A DNA stretch of 64,000 nucleotides from Paenibacillus oralis (GTDB lineage Bacteria; Bacillota; Bacilli; Paenibacillales; Paenibacillaceae): positions 124,001-188,000 of the forward strand of contig NZ_RRCN01000001.1 in assembly GCF_003863965.1 (NCBI RefSeq), in the 5' to 3' direction. The notes under the pieces are model-generated. The model ran no database searches, was not told where the DNA came from, and saw nothing but the letters and a program-made list of their open reading frames with translations. This document shows positions 34,779-44,044 of this stretch, piece by piece (the first letter of the stretch is position 1; every line of letters begins with the position of its first letter). A program made the translations under genes and the position numbers.

Positions 34779-34974
34779 ATAGCGGTAAATTATGGCGTTA
34801 TTCTGTAAATTCAGCTTGTCGTTCGCCAAATAGCGGAAATTTTGGGCCCTATTTTACATGAAGCCGGGGAAAATCACCTTTTCCTCTCCTTTTGCCAAGA
34901 ATAGCGGTAAAAAGTTCCGTTATTTTGCTATAGCTGCCTTTCTCGCCAAAAATAACGCCCTTTTTTACCGCTAT
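34779..34974. repeat. F-F-R-R intergenic element, class 2, copy E
   Basis: The unit begins ATAGCGGTAAA and ends in GTTATT or CTATTT. Forward units start at 34779 and 34830 (51 bp apart); reverse units end at 34923 (CCGTTAT) and 34974 (CCGCTAT), 51 bp apart. Total 196 bp. To the right, 35005-35050 is a tandem of cgccttccg-like units. No gene is seen in 34595-35087. Confidence 0.75.
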
Positions 34975-35086
34975 GGCCGCGTCTCCCGCAACTTCAGTAG
35001 TTTCCGCAACTTCCCCGGTTTCCGCGCCTTCCGCGCCTTCCGCGCCTCGGCAAATCATAACCGCTTGACCGGACACTTTTCATATA

Positions 35087-35113
35087 CACAAAAACCCGCC
35101 CTCACAGGCAGGT
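35087..35113 (-). terminator. Intrinsic terminator of the SDR gene
   Basis: Leftward CCTGCC-tgtga-GGGCGGG stem, then TTTTTGTGT, 6 nt past the stop. Confidence 0.75.
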
Positions 35114-35118
35114 CATGG

Positions 35119-35901
35119 TTATTTCTTATTCAGCATCCGGTAGCTGATCCGATCCGCCAAGCCAGGAAACATCTGGTACCATTTCGCGCCCACCCCGGCG
35201 ATCCAGGGAAGGTTGATTTCCGTACGGCCCTTCTCGGCGGCGGAGACGATCGCTTTAGCTACTCTCTCCGGTTTTAGCATGAACCATTTGACGTTGCGTA
35301 CGTATTCTCCGTTCGGATCGGCAAGGTCAAAAAACGGCGTATCGATCGGCCCCGGGTTGATTGTCGACACTTTAATGCCGTACTGCCGGAGCTCCTGGCG
35401 CAGCGCGCTGCTAAAGCCGACCACGGCGTGTTTGGTGGCGGTGTAGGCCGTCGATTTGGCGGTGCCGATTTTGCCCGCCAGCGAAGCGACGTTCACGATC
35501 GTGCCGGAACGCGCCGACTTCATGTACGGCAAAACGGCTTGGGCGCAGCGGACCATTCCTATGTAATTTACGTTCATCATTTCCGCAAATTCGGGTAAAG
35601 GCATTTGGTCGAAAAATTCGAACTTGCCGTACCCGGCATTGTTTACCAGGACATCCACCCGCCCGTACTCGGAAAACACCCGTTCAAATCCCGATCGCGT
35701 CGAAGCATCGTCGCTCACATCCATTTCAAGCAGCTGATACGGCCCCTTCATGCCCGCTCCGACCTGTTTCAGCTTATCCAGCGAACGTGCGGCAAGCACG
35801 ACGACGCCTCCCCGCTCCGACAGCATTTGCGCCGACAGCGCGCCGATGCCGCTGGATGCGCCGGTTACGACAACGATCCGATGGTTCAAAGACATGGTCA
35901 T
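35119..35901 (-). CDS. Short-chain dehydrogenase/reductase
   Basis: 260 residues. TGASSGIG (nucleotide-binding Gly motif, about 13-20), NNAGYG, the catalytic Ser and Y-x-x-x-K pair (NVASLAGKIG and STAYTATKHAV), and PGPIDTPF. It is a classical SDR using NAD(P)H; the substrate is unknown. Similar Bacillus proteins (YqjQ-like) are uncharacterised. ATG 35901 or the ATG two codons later could be the start, since AAGGG lies 4 or 10 nt upstream. Own terminator; 29 nt downstream of the CheX gene and probably co-transcribed with it. Confidence 0.9.
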   Translation of the reverse strand: MTMSLNHRIVVVTGASSGIGALSAQMLSERGGVVVLAARSLDKLKQVGAGMKGPYQLLEMDVSDDASTRSGFERVFSEYGRVDVLVNNAGYGKFEFFDQMPLPEFAEMMNVNYIGMVRCAQAVLPYMKSARSGTIVNVASLAGKIGTAKSTAYTATKHAVVGFSSALRQELRQYGIKVSTINPGPIDTPFFDLADPNGEYVRNVKWFMLKPERVAKAIVSAAEKGRTEINLPWIAGVGAKWYQMFPGLADRISYRMLNKK

Positions 35902-35930
35902 TCATCCCTTCAAACTAGGATGCTCCTATC

Positions 35931-36389
35931 TTAAGAGATCATCACCTGAATGTCCAGTTCGCCGATGCCGTCCATCAGCAGTGGTATGCAGAGCGCTTTG
36001 CGCGGCAGGAATCCGCTGGCCGTTCCCGTCTTGATCACCTGCGGGGGCGTAATATCTACCGCAAAACCCTGGTTGGACAACAATGTGCTGGCATTTCCGC
36101 TGATCATATTTCCCAGCTCCGAAATCGCGCTTTGCCCCATCTCGTCCATCTCCGTAAGCACAAATCCGCCCATCATCGCCGATACGATCCGGAGGGCGAC
36201 GTTTTCCTGCAAACCGAACACAACCATGCCGCTGAAATGGCCGGTCATGCCGATCTGAATCCAGATATGATCCTGTACGGGAATCACATCTTTGACGCCC
36301 ATGCTCCCAGTTGAAGGAGAAATTTGAACGACCTGTTCAATGACCGAACGCGCTGATTCAAGAAAAGGATTTATCACTTCTGCTTTCAA
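35931..36389 (-). CDS. cheX: CheX-like chemotaxis phosphatase
   Basis: 152 residues from a TTG at 36389 (AAGGGG, 9 nt). CheC/CheX/FliY family: the catalytic ELGNMISGNA (E-x-x-N, about 91-100) is intact in a single copy, as in CheX, with MVVFGLQENVALRIVSAMMG upstream. CheX dephosphorylates CheY-P. It lies outside any flagellar or che operon here, which is common for Paenibacillus and Bacillus-group CheX homologues. Followed closely by the SDR gene; a functional link is not apparent. Confidence 0.88.
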   Translation of the reverse strand: MKAEVINPFLESARSVIEQVVQISPSTGSMGVKDVIPVQDHIWIQIGMTGHFSGMVVFGLQENVALRIVSAMMGGFVLTEMDEMGQSAISELGNMISGNASTLLSNQGFAVDITPPQVIKTGTASGFLPRKALCIPLLMDGIGELDIQVMIS

Positions 36390-36651
36390 AATTATGCGCC
36401 CCTTTTCACTAGGAGAATAACTTAATCAATACAAAAGACCCATCTTTTAGTTATTGCTAATTATACTTTATTCCTATTCATAAGTCATTAAAAATCGCAG
36501 ATTTGCGTCGAATAGCACATAATAATGAAGGATGCTTCAAGTCCCAGGGCGGCCGATCATTGATTTACTTCGGGAAAATCACCTATAATTAATAAAATCA
36601 AAAGGAAGCCTCGTCAGGGATAACAAACCTACGGGAAAGGAGGTATGCCTG

Positions 36652-37554
36652 GTGAACATCAGCCAGTTGGAAACATTAATCACCATTTCCAAAACCAAAA
36701 GCTTCCGCAAAGCCGGAGAACTGCTGAATCTGACCCAGCCCGCCGTGTCCGCGCAGATCAAAAGCCTCGAGGACGAATTCCGGACCGTGCTGGTCGACCG
36801 CAACCAACCCGTCACGCTAACCGACCGGGGACAGGTATTTCTTGAGCAGGCGGAACGGATACTGGATATTGTCGAGGAGCTCAAGCAGAAGCTGTCCGAT
36901 ATGGAGCACACGCCGCAGGGCCATATCGTACTGGGGACCACGACGTCGATCGCCATCCAGATCCTGCCGCGTATTTTGTCCTATTTTCAAGACCAGTTCC
37001 CCTTGATCAAAACGACCATCCAGTCCATGCCGTCCAGTCTGATTTATCAAAACGTGGAGCAAGGGCTCGTCGATATCGGGATCGGTTATTTGATTGAAAA
37101 CAACCCGCAGGTGTTGTCTTCGGTGCTTTACTACGACACGTTCGAACTGGTCGTTTCGCCGCTGCACCCTCTGGCCAGCCTTCCCAGTCCTTCGCTGGAT
37201 TCGCTCCGGGAGGTTCCGCTCATTATGCTGTCTCCCGACACCGTCGGACGGCGGTTCATCGATGAGGTGTTCAAGAGGCACGAAATCGACCCCCATATCG
37301 TCATGGAGCTGTCCAGCAGCGAAGAAGTCAAACGGATGGTGGAGATCAATCTGGGGGCGGCGATTATTTCCAAACAGTCGATTTTGCGGGAGCTGAAACA
37401 GGGTTCCCTAAAGATCGTCCCGATCCCCGAGCTGGAGGTTACTCATCCGGTCGGGGTCATCTATAAATCCAGCCGGTACGTCAATTCGGCGATGCAGCAG
37501 TTTCTCGGAGACTTGAAAGGCATGCCGGAAACGCATTTCATCAGTTCCGAATAA
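36652..37554 (+). CDS. LysR family transcriptional regulator
   Basis: 300 residues from GTG 36652 (AAAGGAGG, 8 nt). N-terminal winged helix (FRKAGELLNLTQPAVSAQIKSLE, about 18-40), then the periplasmic-binding-like effector domain (HIVLGTTTSIAIQILPRIL). The similarity is to the CysL/CbbR-type group by overall layout, but the effector is unknown. Same direction as the PHP phosphatase gene 35 nt downstream, so they probably share a transcript. The 262-nt region upstream (36390-36651) should hold the shared control region with the divergent cheX gene. Confidence 0.92.
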   Translation: MNISQLETLITISKTKSFRKAGELLNLTQPAVSAQIKSLEDEFRTVLVDRNQPVTLTDRGQVFLEQAERILDIVEELKQKLSDMEHTPQGHIVLGTTTSIAIQILPRILSYFQDQFPLIKTTIQSMPSSLIYQNVEQGLVDIGIGYLIENNPQVLSSVLYYDTFELVVSPLHPLASLPSPSLDSLREVPLIMLSPDTVGRRFIDEVFKRHEIDPHIVMELSSSEEVKRMVEINLGAAIISKQSILRELKQGSLKIVPIPELEVTHPVGVIYKSSRYVNSAMQQFLGDLKGMPETHFISSE

Positions 37555-37589
37555 CCGGCAGTCCCTAACTGAAAGGAGCCGACAGATTT

Positions 37590-38399
37590 ATGAAGTTCGA
37601 CCTTCATACGCACCATTTCCGCTGCGGACATGCCGACGGCAATATCCGGGATTATATCGAGGCCGGCATCGCCGCCGGCTTGTCCGTGATCGGCATCAGT
37701 GACCATACCCCGTATTTCGGCAGTCCGGAGGACAGACCGTTTCCCCGGATCTCGATGGGCAAAAAAGAGTTCGCCGGCTACGTCGACGAAGTGCTGAAGC
37801 TGAAAAGGGAATACGAGGGTAAAATCGACGTTCTGCTCGGGATCGAATCCGATTTTTTCCCGGAACATGCCGAAGTTTATCGGAATACACTACACCAGTA
37901 TCCGTTCGATTATGTGATCGGCTCGGTGCACAGCGTCGGCGAGGTGAGCATTTTCAACAAAAACCGTTGGAAAGGCCTCAGTCCGCAGGAAAAAATCGCT
38001 ACGAAAGAAGCCTACTATGATTTGATCCGGCAATCGGCGCGAAGCGGAATGTTTCAAATTCTTGGGCATATCGACGCTATGAAAGGCAACTATCCGGCGT
38101 TTTCGGATATTCCCGCCGCGGAGGCGATCGACGATACGCTGAAGACGATCGCGGAAAGCGGGGTGGCTATCGAGATCAACACCTCGGGAAAAACCAAGCT
38201 GAGCGGCGGCTGGTATCCTGCGGACGCCATTCTCGAACGCGCGCTGCATTTTGGCGTCGATGTCACGTTCGGATCGGATGCCCATATCCCTCAGCGCGTT
38301 GCCGACGAATGGGAAGATGTCGCCCGGCGTCTTAAAACAATCGGCTTCCGCGAATGGGTGTATTTCAAAAACAAACAAAAGATATCCGTGCCGCTGTAA
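37590..38399 (+). CDS. Histidinol-phosphatase of the PHP family
   Basis: 269 residues. PHP metal-binding motifs are in order: DLHTHHFRCGHADG (1-17), ISDHTPYF, GIESDFFPE, IGSVHSV, GHIDAMK and the C-terminal FGSDAHIPQ. This matches HisK/HisJ-type histidinol-phosphatase, which removes phosphate from L-histidinol phosphate, the eighth step of histidine synthesis. AAAGGAG precedes ATG 37590. The rest of the his operon is not in the window, and the LysR partner suggests separate control. Confidence 0.9.
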   Translation: MKFDLHTHHFRCGHADGNIRDYIEAGIAAGLSVIGISDHTPYFGSPEDRPFPRISMGKKEFAGYVDEVLKLKREYEGKIDVLLGIESDFFPEHAEVYRNTLHQYPFDYVIGSVHSVGEVSIFNKNRWKGLSPQEKIATKEAYYDLIRQSARSGMFQILGHIDAMKGNYPAFSDIPAAEAIDDTLKTIAESGVAIEINTSGKTKLSGGWYPADAILERALHFGVDVTFGSDAHIPQRVADEWEDVARRLKTIGFREWVYFKNKQKISVPL

Positions 38400-38406
38400 C
38401 TTATCC

Positions 38407-38443
38407 GGTCAAAAAAAGAGAATCCGCGCCGCATGCACCGGAT
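38407..38443 (-). terminator. Intrinsic terminator for the leftward acetyltransferase operon
   Basis: GAATCCG...CGGATTC stem, leftward followed by TC and seven T. It lies between the PHP gene and the convergent acetyltransferase gene; no gene is seen from 38444 to 38555. Confidence 0.7.
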
Positions 38444-38555
38444 TCCAAAGAGAAAATATATATTCAAAAGGGGGTCATGTAATAAGTGTACCCTCTTTCT
38501 ATTAGGGTTTGATCACAGCTATATTTCAATTGTGTAACAAAAATCGTTCCTTTTG

Positions 38556-39119
38556 TTAAAAGAACCAATTGCGTTCGCAAGTATAGAGCAGCAGCTTTTC
38601 CTCCTGCCCCTCCCGCCCTGCGGCGGGCGGAATGTGCGCTTCGCGGCGCATACCGCATTTTTGCAGCACGCGCTCCGACGCCGGATTGCCGCTGCTGCAG
38701 CGGGCCTCGATTTTCGCCAGCCCCAACGTCTCAAACCCAAAGCCCAGCACAGCCTGGGCCGCCTCGGTTGCCAGCCCCCGATTCCAATAAGCCGGCGACA
38801 GCATGTAGCCGATCCGCGCTTTTTGGCCGTCCGAGCTTAAGTATTGTAAGGAACACAGCCCGATGAACCGCCCTTCCCGTTTGCATTCCACCGCAAAATG
38901 AAGATCCCGCAAACTGCGGTAAGACTCTTCGAAATAGCGGAACAAACGCTCCGGAAACTGCAGCTTGTCCGAACGGATCGCCGCATGCTTGCGTACGGCC
39001 GGATCGGTGATGCAGTCGTATAAAACGTCCGCGTCACGGAGCTCCAGCTTGCGCAAAACAAGCCGGTCGCTCTCCAGCACCGGAAACCGCTCCCGCAGCT
39101 TTTGTCTGATGCCGCTCAA
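38556..39119 (-). CDS. GNAT acetyltransferase (RimJ/RimL type)
   Basis: 187 residues. The typical opening LESDRLVLRKLELRDADVLY and the acetyl-CoA site PAYWNRGLATEAAQAVLGFGF, then ARCSSGNPASERVLQKCGM. Transfers acetyl from acetyl-CoA to an amine, perhaps a ribosomal protein or a small molecule. TTG start at 39119 overlaps the upstream stop (TTGA), indicating coupling to the DUF1361 protein. Ends at the terminator at 38407. Confidence 0.88.
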   Translation of the reverse strand: MSGIRQKLRERFPVLESDRLVLRKLELRDADVLYDCITDPAVRKHAAIRSDKLQFPERLFRYFEESYRSLRDLHFAVECKREGRFIGLCSLQYLSSDGQKARIGYMLSPAYWNRGLATEAAQAVLGFGFETLGLAKIEARCSSGNPASERVLQKCGMRREAHIPPAAGREGQEEKLLLYTCERNWFF

Positions 39120-39847
39120 AGGTCACCAACCCGCTTTCGCATCGCCCCGGCCCCGTACAATACGACATAACAAAACAACGTTATGATAAATATCCACTTG
39201 CAGAACGCCAGCGCATGCGAAACATTGCCGGGATCAGCGAAGTAAGCCGCGGTCTCCCGCACCACATACATCGGGGATCTCAGCAAATCCCAGCTGTTCC
39301 AGCGGATAAAACGGCCCAGATAAATGCCGAAGCTGCTTAGCAGCAGCACCGCGATCGCAAACGCCCAGCCGGCGGCGCTTCCCCAGGCTCTCCGGACCAG
39401 CCCGTGAACCGAAGCGAGGGAAACGGAAGCGAGCGCCAAACCAAGCAACGCGACAAAAAACAAGGTGAACAGATGATCCCAAAATGACATTTCAAGCCAA
39501 AATTTCCCGGTTTCCGAGATCGGATACCGGTTAAAGGGATGCAACATGTCGGTAATTAAATAGGCCGCGTTCGGGTAAAAAAACAGCCAAATCAAACCGG
39601 CCGGAAGCATTAGCCCCCATCTTGCCGGCCGGGACGGAATCAGGCTGATGAAATCAAGCGCAATCGCCATTCCCAGCGGAATCCAAGCCAAAAACGTGTT
39701 CCAGATCAGGAACAGGTAGGGAGGACGCCCTCCTCCAGGCAGCTGCGTATCGATGACGTATTTCATGCCGATCACGCTTGCGGCGAATAACGCGATATAC
39801 AAGTACAATTTGACGGGGTATCCCAGCTCTTTAAAAGTTTGCCGCAT
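39116..39847 (-). CDS. DUF1361 membrane protein
   Basis: 243 residues with about seven hydrophobic segments. The family hallmark is LIWNTFLAWIPLGMA followed by FFYPNAAYLITDMLH. ATG 39847 has AGGAGGTG and 5-nt spacing. Function is unknown for the family. Overlaps the downstream acetyltransferase gene by 4 nt and is likely the first gene of that operon. Confidence 0.88.
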   Translation of the reverse strand: MRQTFKELGYPVKLYLYIALFAASVIGMKYVIDTQLPGGGRPPYLFLIWNTFLAWIPLGMAIALDFISLIPSRPARWGLMLPAGLIWLFFYPNAAYLITDMLHPFNRYPISETGKFWLEMSFWDHLFTLFFVALLGLALASVSLASVHGLVRRAWGSAAGWAFAIAVLLLSSFGIYLGRFIRWNSWDLLRSPMYVVRETAAYFADPGNVSHALAFCKWIFIITLFCYVVLYGAGAMRKRVGDL

Positions 39848-39950
39848 TCACGCACCTCCTGCTCTCTATATTTTAACGAATAAACGATGATGACGCTCGA
39901 ATTGTTACGGCGTATCATGGCTTACCCGTGAGGGCTGAACCGGCAGGCGC

Positions 39951-40511
39951 CTATTCCATCGCTTCGTTTCTGAGCACCATATGAATATGATCCTCCCACG
40001 CCCCGTTGATGTACAGATATTTGTACGCCAAGCCCTCATGGTAAAATCCGCATTTCTCGGCGACCCGCAAGGAAGCCGCGTTGCGCGGAATGATGTTGGC
40101 TTCGATCCGGTGCAGATAAAGTCCTGACTCGGCAAAAGCGTACAACGTCACCCGGCGAACCGCTTCGGTCATGTACCCCTTTCTATGCTCCTTCCCATCT
40201 AGCCCGTATCCCAGATGACAGGATTGAAAAGCGCCCCGCACAATGTTGCTTAAGACCACTGAACCGATGATCCGCCCCGGCTCCTCCTGACGAAAAATCC
40301 ACCATTTGCACAGGTCGCCGCTTGCGATTTTCTCCGACTCCTGATGAAGCAGCTCGCGCTGGTATTCCAACGTGTAGTACTCGGGCTCCTTGGTTCGCTC
40401 CCAAGGTCCGAGCACTTCCCTGTTCCGGCGCAAATAATCCAGGACGGCTTCCGCATCCGGCGCGCCCAGCTCTTTCAAGATCAGCCTTTCGGAGTATAAA
40501 ATAGATTTCAT
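39951..40511 (-). CDS. GNAT acetyltransferase (RimJ/RimL type), second copy
   Basis: 186 residues. It opens LYSERLILKELGAPDAEAVL and has the CoA-binding region YGLDGKEHRKGYMTEAVRRV, then IEANIIPRNAASLRVAEKCGF, as in ribosomal-protein-serine/alanine acetyltransferases. GAGGTG precedes ATG 40511. It is only distantly related to the 38556 product. 103 nt separate it from the DUF1361 gene. Divergent from the ATL gene. Confidence 0.88.
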   Translation of the reverse strand: MKSILYSERLILKELGAPDAEAVLDYLRRNREVLGPWERTKEPEYYTLEYQRELLHQESEKIASGDLCKWWIFRQEEPGRIIGSVVLSNIVRGAFQSCHLGYGLDGKEHRKGYMTEAVRRVTLYAFAESGLYLHRIEANIIPRNAASLRVAEKCGFYHEGLAYKYLYINGAWEDHIHMVLRNEAME

Positions 40512-40588
40512 ACGACCACCTCAAGCTTATTAAGTTAAACTAATAAGTATACGGACAATAAGTACTATGTGAAGGAGAGTTATGCACC

Positions 40589-40909
40589 ATGCAGCCGTTT
40601 ACCGCTAAAGTGATTGAAGTTATCGCCGCCATCCCGCCCGGAAAAGTGATGACGTACGGCCAAATCGCCGCTTGCGCCGGAAGCCCGCGGGCCGCTCGCC
40701 AGGTCGTGCGGATTTTGCACAGCATGAGCCGCAAGCACGGGCTTCCCTGGCACCGCGTCGTCAATGGGCAAGGGCAGATTGCGCTGCAGGACGAGGAGTC
40801 TTTCCAGGAGCAGGTCTGGAACCTGGAAGCGGAGGACGTTGAGATACTGCCGCACGGCCGGATCGATTTAACCCGGTATCAATATCACCCGGATCAAGCG
40901 GCTATTTAA
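40589..40909 (+). CDS. Alkyltransferase-like (ATL) protein
   Basis: 106 residues, the MGMT DNA-binding domain alone. VMTYGQIAACAG and SRKHGLPWHRVVNGQG show the active-site PCHR replaced by PWHR, so the protein cannot accept alkyl groups. ATL proteins bind O6-alkylguanine and recruit nucleotide excision repair (established). AAGGAG lies 11 nt upstream. The 3' end overlaps the convergent NagZ-like gene by 8 nt. Confidence 0.92.
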   Translation: MQPFTAKVIEVIAAIPPGKVMTYGQIAACAGSPRAARQVVRILHSMSRKHGLPWHRVVNGQGQIALQDEESFQEQVWNLEAEDVEILPHGRIDLTRYQYHPDQAAI

Positions 40910-42218
40910 GCCCATTCTCCTCCAGCAGCGAGCGGATTTCCCGGTTGATCGCTTTTACGTCCGGACCGGTAGCCGGCTCCCCGGCCAGCACGTATTTCGC
41001 TTTCAGCTTCAGCACGTTGTACACACGGTCGTCCAGCACTTCGGCGGATATTTTCCCCGAGGCCACGGCTTCGCGAATCGCTTGAATTACCGCCTTCTCT
41101 TGATCGTAGTTATGTCCAACGAGCACGATATTGCCGCCGGCCAGCAGGAACTGCACCGCCGCATCGCCGATGTCGTAGTTTTTGACGATCGCGCCCATCG
41201 TCATATCGTCGGAAATAATCGTCCCTTTAAACTGGAGTTCCTCCCGCAGCAAACCGTGAATGACCGGTTCGGAGAAAGAAGCCGGATGGTCAGGGTCCAG
41301 CTTCGGCAGCAGCAGGTGGGCGATCATCATGACGTCGGCGCCTTCCTTGATCGCACGCGCGAACGGAACCAGCTCCAGCTTGCGCAGCCGGTTCAGGTCA
41401 TGCTCGACCACCGGCAGGCCCAGGTGAGAATCGACCGCCGTATCGCCGTGGCCGGGGAAATGCTTCACGACCGGGATGACACCTTGCTCCCGGATCCCGT
41501 TCATAACGGAAATCCCCATCTTGCTGACGATTTCCGGCTCCTCGCCAAACGCGCGGTCCCCGATGACCGGGTTGTCGGGATTGCTGTTGACGTCGAGCAC
41601 CGGCGCAAAATCGAGGTTCAGACCGAAGCCGGACAGCTCCTTGCCGATGACTCCGCCGATTCGTCCGGCCAGTTCCTCGCTGCCAACATCGCCGATTGCG
41701 CGCATCGCCGGCAGCCTATCGAACTCTCCGGGCATCCGGCTGACGCGCCCGCCCTCTTCATCAACGCTCAGAAACAGCGGGACAGGCTGATCCCGGTTCG
41801 CCGCCTTGAGCGCGTTAAACAACGCGAGCGCCTGCTTTTTATCCTGAATATTGTCCTTGTAAAAAATAAATCCGCCGACATGCTCCTTTTCGATCAAATC
41901 GCGGACGTTTTGATTGATCTCGGTGCCGTCCATGCCGACCAGCACCAGCTGGCCGATTTTTTCGTCGGTGCTCAGCTTGCCGAGCTGATCGCGGACGGGA
42001 TCGGCAGGCGCCGGCTCGGATTCGCCGGCGCCGGGAGCGTTCCCCGCCCCAGCCGAACCGTCCGCCGGTGGCTGCACGTTCGTCCCGCCGCTTCCGGCGG
42101 AGGAAGAACCGTTCGCACCGTCCCCGGCGCCTGCGCCCGGCGTTCCCGAGCGGCCACCGCACCCGCTGACGATCAGCACGAGCAATAAAATCACGACCAC
42201 GCTCCGATAACCTGTCAT
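40902..42218 (-). CDS. GH3 beta-N-acetylhexosaminidase-like lipoprotein (NagZ type)
   Basis: 438 residues from ATG 42218 (GGAGG, 8 nt). Lipoprotein signal with lipobox VSGC at about residues 16-19, then a Gly/Ala/Pro linker to about 68. The GH3 domain has [23 protein letters not shown] (the His acid/base of NagZ) and [12 protein letters not shown] (nucleophile Asp). It removes terminal GlcNAc from cell-wall fragments. The start overlaps the LOG stop. No muropeptide genes are adjacent. The convergent ATL gene overlaps the 3' end. Confidence 0.92.
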   Translation of the reverse strand: MTGYRSVVVILLLVLIVSGCGGRSGTPGAGAGDGANGSSSAGSGGTNVQPPADGSAGAGNAPGAGESEPAPADPVRDQLGKLSTDEKIGQLVLVGMDGTEINQNVRDLIEKEHVGGFIFYKDNIQDKKQALALFNALKAANRDQPVPLFLSVDEEGGRVSRMPGEFDRLPAMRAIGDVGSEELAGRIGGVIGKELSGFGLNLDFAPVLDVNSNPDNPVIGDRAFGEEPEIVSKMGISVMNGIREQGVIPVVKHFPGHGDTAVDSHLGLPVVEHDLNRLRKLELVPFARAIKEGADVMMIAHLLLPKLDPDHPASFSEPVIHGLLREELQFKGTIISDDMTMGAIVKNYDIGDAAVQFLLAGGNIVLVGHNYDQEKAVIQAIREAVASGKISAEVLDDRVYNVLKLKAKYVLAGEPATGPDVKAINREIRSLLEENGLK

Positions 42219-42793
42219 TTTTCCTGCCTCCACTTGGTTTCGGCGATCGCCGGCACAAAATTTTTCATCCGGGTGATCAGCTCGCCCGGGTCATCGGCCA
42301 TATTAATCAGCGACAGATGGCCTTCATTGACAAACTCCGCATCGATGCAGGATTTCACCAGCCCGAGCAGCGGATCGAAATAACCGGCCGCGTTCAATAC
42401 GCCAATCGGCTTCCGGTGAATTCCGATCTGCAGCCAGCAGAGCGCCTCAAACAGCTCTTCCAGCGTGCCGAAGCCGCCCGGCAGCGCGATAAAGCCGTCC
42501 GCCAGCTCGCTCATTTTCGCTTTGCGGGCGTGCATATCCTTGACTTCAATGAACTCCGTCAAGCCGCGGTGGACCGCTTCCCCGTGAAGCAAGCCGGTGG
42601 GCATCACTCCGACGACTCCGCCGCCGCCGGCAAGCGCGGCATCGGCCACGGCGCCCATCAGCCCGTGCTTGGAGCCCCCATAGACGAGGCGGAAGCCGTG
42701 CTCGGCCAAATAGCGCCCAAGCTGCTCGGCCGCGCCACGATATCGTTCATCCTTGCCAAACCTTGAACCGGCATATACGCATATCGTTTTCAT
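42215..42793 (-). CDS. LOG family protein (TIGR00730)
   Basis: 192 residues. The opening [13 protein letters not shown] and the hallmark [10 protein letters not shown] (PGGxGTxxE, about 103-112), plus [15 protein letters not shown]. Family members (established) cleave cytokinin nucleotides or other nucleotide 5'-monophosphates to the base and ribose-5-phosphate. Overlaps the upstream gene and the NagZ-like gene by 4 nt each, forming a coupled three-gene operon with the 43374 gene. Confidence 0.93.
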   Translation of the reverse strand: MKTICVYAGSRFGKDERYRGAAEQLGRYLAEHGFRLVYGGSKHGLMGAVADAALAGGGGVVGVMPTGLLHGEAVHRGLTEFIEVKDMHARKAKMSELADGFIALPGGFGTLEELFEALCWLQIGIHRKPIGVLNAAGYFDPLLGLVKSCIDAEFVNEGHLSLINMADDPGELITRMKNFVPAIAETKWRQEK

Positions 42794-43374
42794 CCTCTTC
42801 CCCCTCTTATTCCATTATGGCCCGCCGGCCGCTCCGGCACCGCTTCGGTTTCACCCGCGACATTCCAGCGGTGCCTGTATTTCTCAAGCTTGGGATGCGG
42901 GACGGCAGGGTTATCCGACAACAGTAATCTCAGCTTGACGATCCATTCCTCAAACGAAGAAAACCCCGCAAACCGGTTCGCCATGTCCGGCGTCATGTAC
43001 AAAAAATAAGGGGCCGGATATTTTTCCGTCAAATACCGGAACGCGGCATCCGCCGGCGTATATTTCTTCCGCTTCCCCTCCCAGCCTTCCACCAGCACCT
43101 CCACATCCGCAGCACCTCGCTCCCGCTTCCACTCATGCAGCCGATCCTCTCTTTGGTAAAACGGGCCGGCCTGCTCGTTCGACATCCGCTTCACGGTGAG
43201 TTCATGCAGCGGGTACAGCACAAGCTTGGCAAACGCCCGGCGGGCCGCCTCCTTGGCCGCAAAATCCAGTTCTTCATCCGAGATGTGCATAAAAGAGTCG
43301 TAAAAAATGACCGTGCCTTTCCGGCTGGGTACCGGAGGCTCATATCCAAAGGGCACCTGAATGTTTTGTCTCAA
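42790..43374 (-). CDS. Conserved soluble protein of unknown function
   Basis: 194 residues from TTG 43374 (AAGGAGG, 8 nt); an open frame extends upstream to 43593 but overlaps the DinB gene region and lacks a site. It contains a region of charged helices ([39 protein letters not shown]) and [15 protein letters not shown]. No family recognised. It is the first gene of the operon with the LOG and NagZ-like genes. Not obviously a membrane protein. Confidence 0.7.
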   Translation of the reverse strand: MRQNIQVPFGYEPPVPSRKGTVIFYDSFMHISDEELDFAAKEAARRAFAKLVLYPLHELTVKRMSNEQAGPFYQREDRLHEWKRERGAADVEVLVEGWEGKRKKYTPADAAFRYLTEKYPAPYFLYMTPDMANRFAGFSSFEEWIVKLRLLLSDNPAVPHPKLEKYRHRWNVAGETEAVPERPAGHNGIRGGRG

Positions 43375-43447
43375 ACGTTGTTCCTCCTTGGGGCAGCCAA
43401 AATTGGGATATAAGGATAGAATGCCCTTTTTGCGAAAGAAAAAGCAG

Positions 43448-43903
43448 CTACACGATGCCGCGGTTGATAAAGTTGGCGGAAACGGGAGCCCGTCCCAACT
43501 CGCGGGACCACACGGACAGTTGGCCGATATGGTGAATTTCGTGGGCGATGGTGTGCCGGAGAATTTCTCCGGCGGTGAAATGGCGGGCTCCATCGGTGAC
43601 CGGGAGCCCCTCCATATCGTCCGTCCAGTTGCCGAGAAAATCCGCCACTTCTTTATGAAACTCAGCCGATAGTGCTTTCACTTTATCCAAAGTATCGTAC
43701 TGCTCAAACGGCTCCTGAAAATCCGGCTTTCCCTGAATGACGCGAATCCAGCTCCATTCCACATCGGCGATATGAAACAGCGTTTCCAGGATACTTCCGA
43801 CGCCGCCAACCCGCTTTCGCAGCAGCTCCTCCTCCGGCAAATTTTCGCACCAGGCAAACCACTCATCCCTGACTTGCCAGTTGTATTGGAACATTTTCAG
43901 CAT
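43448..43903 (-). CDS. DinB-like four-helix protein
   Basis: 151 residues. The DinB/YfiT-like metal site is represented by LFHIADVEWSW (first His) and IAHEIHHIGQLSVW (two His) near residues 44 and 119-125. It belongs to the DinB superfamily of putative metal-dependent enzymes, some of which are thiol transferases. ATG 43903 has a GGAG-like site. Located 73 nt upstream of the LOG operon first gene. Confidence 0.87.
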   Translation of the reverse strand: MLKMFQYNWQVRDEWFAWCENLPEEELLRKRVGGVGSILETLFHIADVEWSWIRVIQGKPDFQEPFEQYDTLDKVKALSAEFHKEVADFLGNWTDDMEGLPVTDGARHFTAGEILRHTIAHEIHHIGQLSVWSRELGRAPVSANFINRGIV

Positions 43904-43989
43904 ACATTCATCTCCTTTCCCAAACCGGCTTTTCTAAAGCCGTAGTACCCTGATTCTACCATAAGTCCCGGGCAAAAAAATCCGCGGAA

Positions 43990-44022
43990 TGTAAAATGCC
44001 CTTTGGCGCGGCCAAAGAGCAT
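43990..44022 (-). terminator. Intrinsic terminator of the MerR-type gene
   Basis: Leftward ATGCTCTTTGGC-CGC-GCCAAAGGGCAT, followed by TTTTAC. It is 22 nt beyond the stop at 44045. Confidence 0.8.
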
Positions 44023-44044
44023 TGGGGATCGTAAATAGTCTGCG

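Noticed and set aside
34849..35277. Frames of 75 to 139 codons in the region right of the class 2 element E
   Set aside because: They run through the repeat units and a cgccttccg tandem and give low-complexity products.
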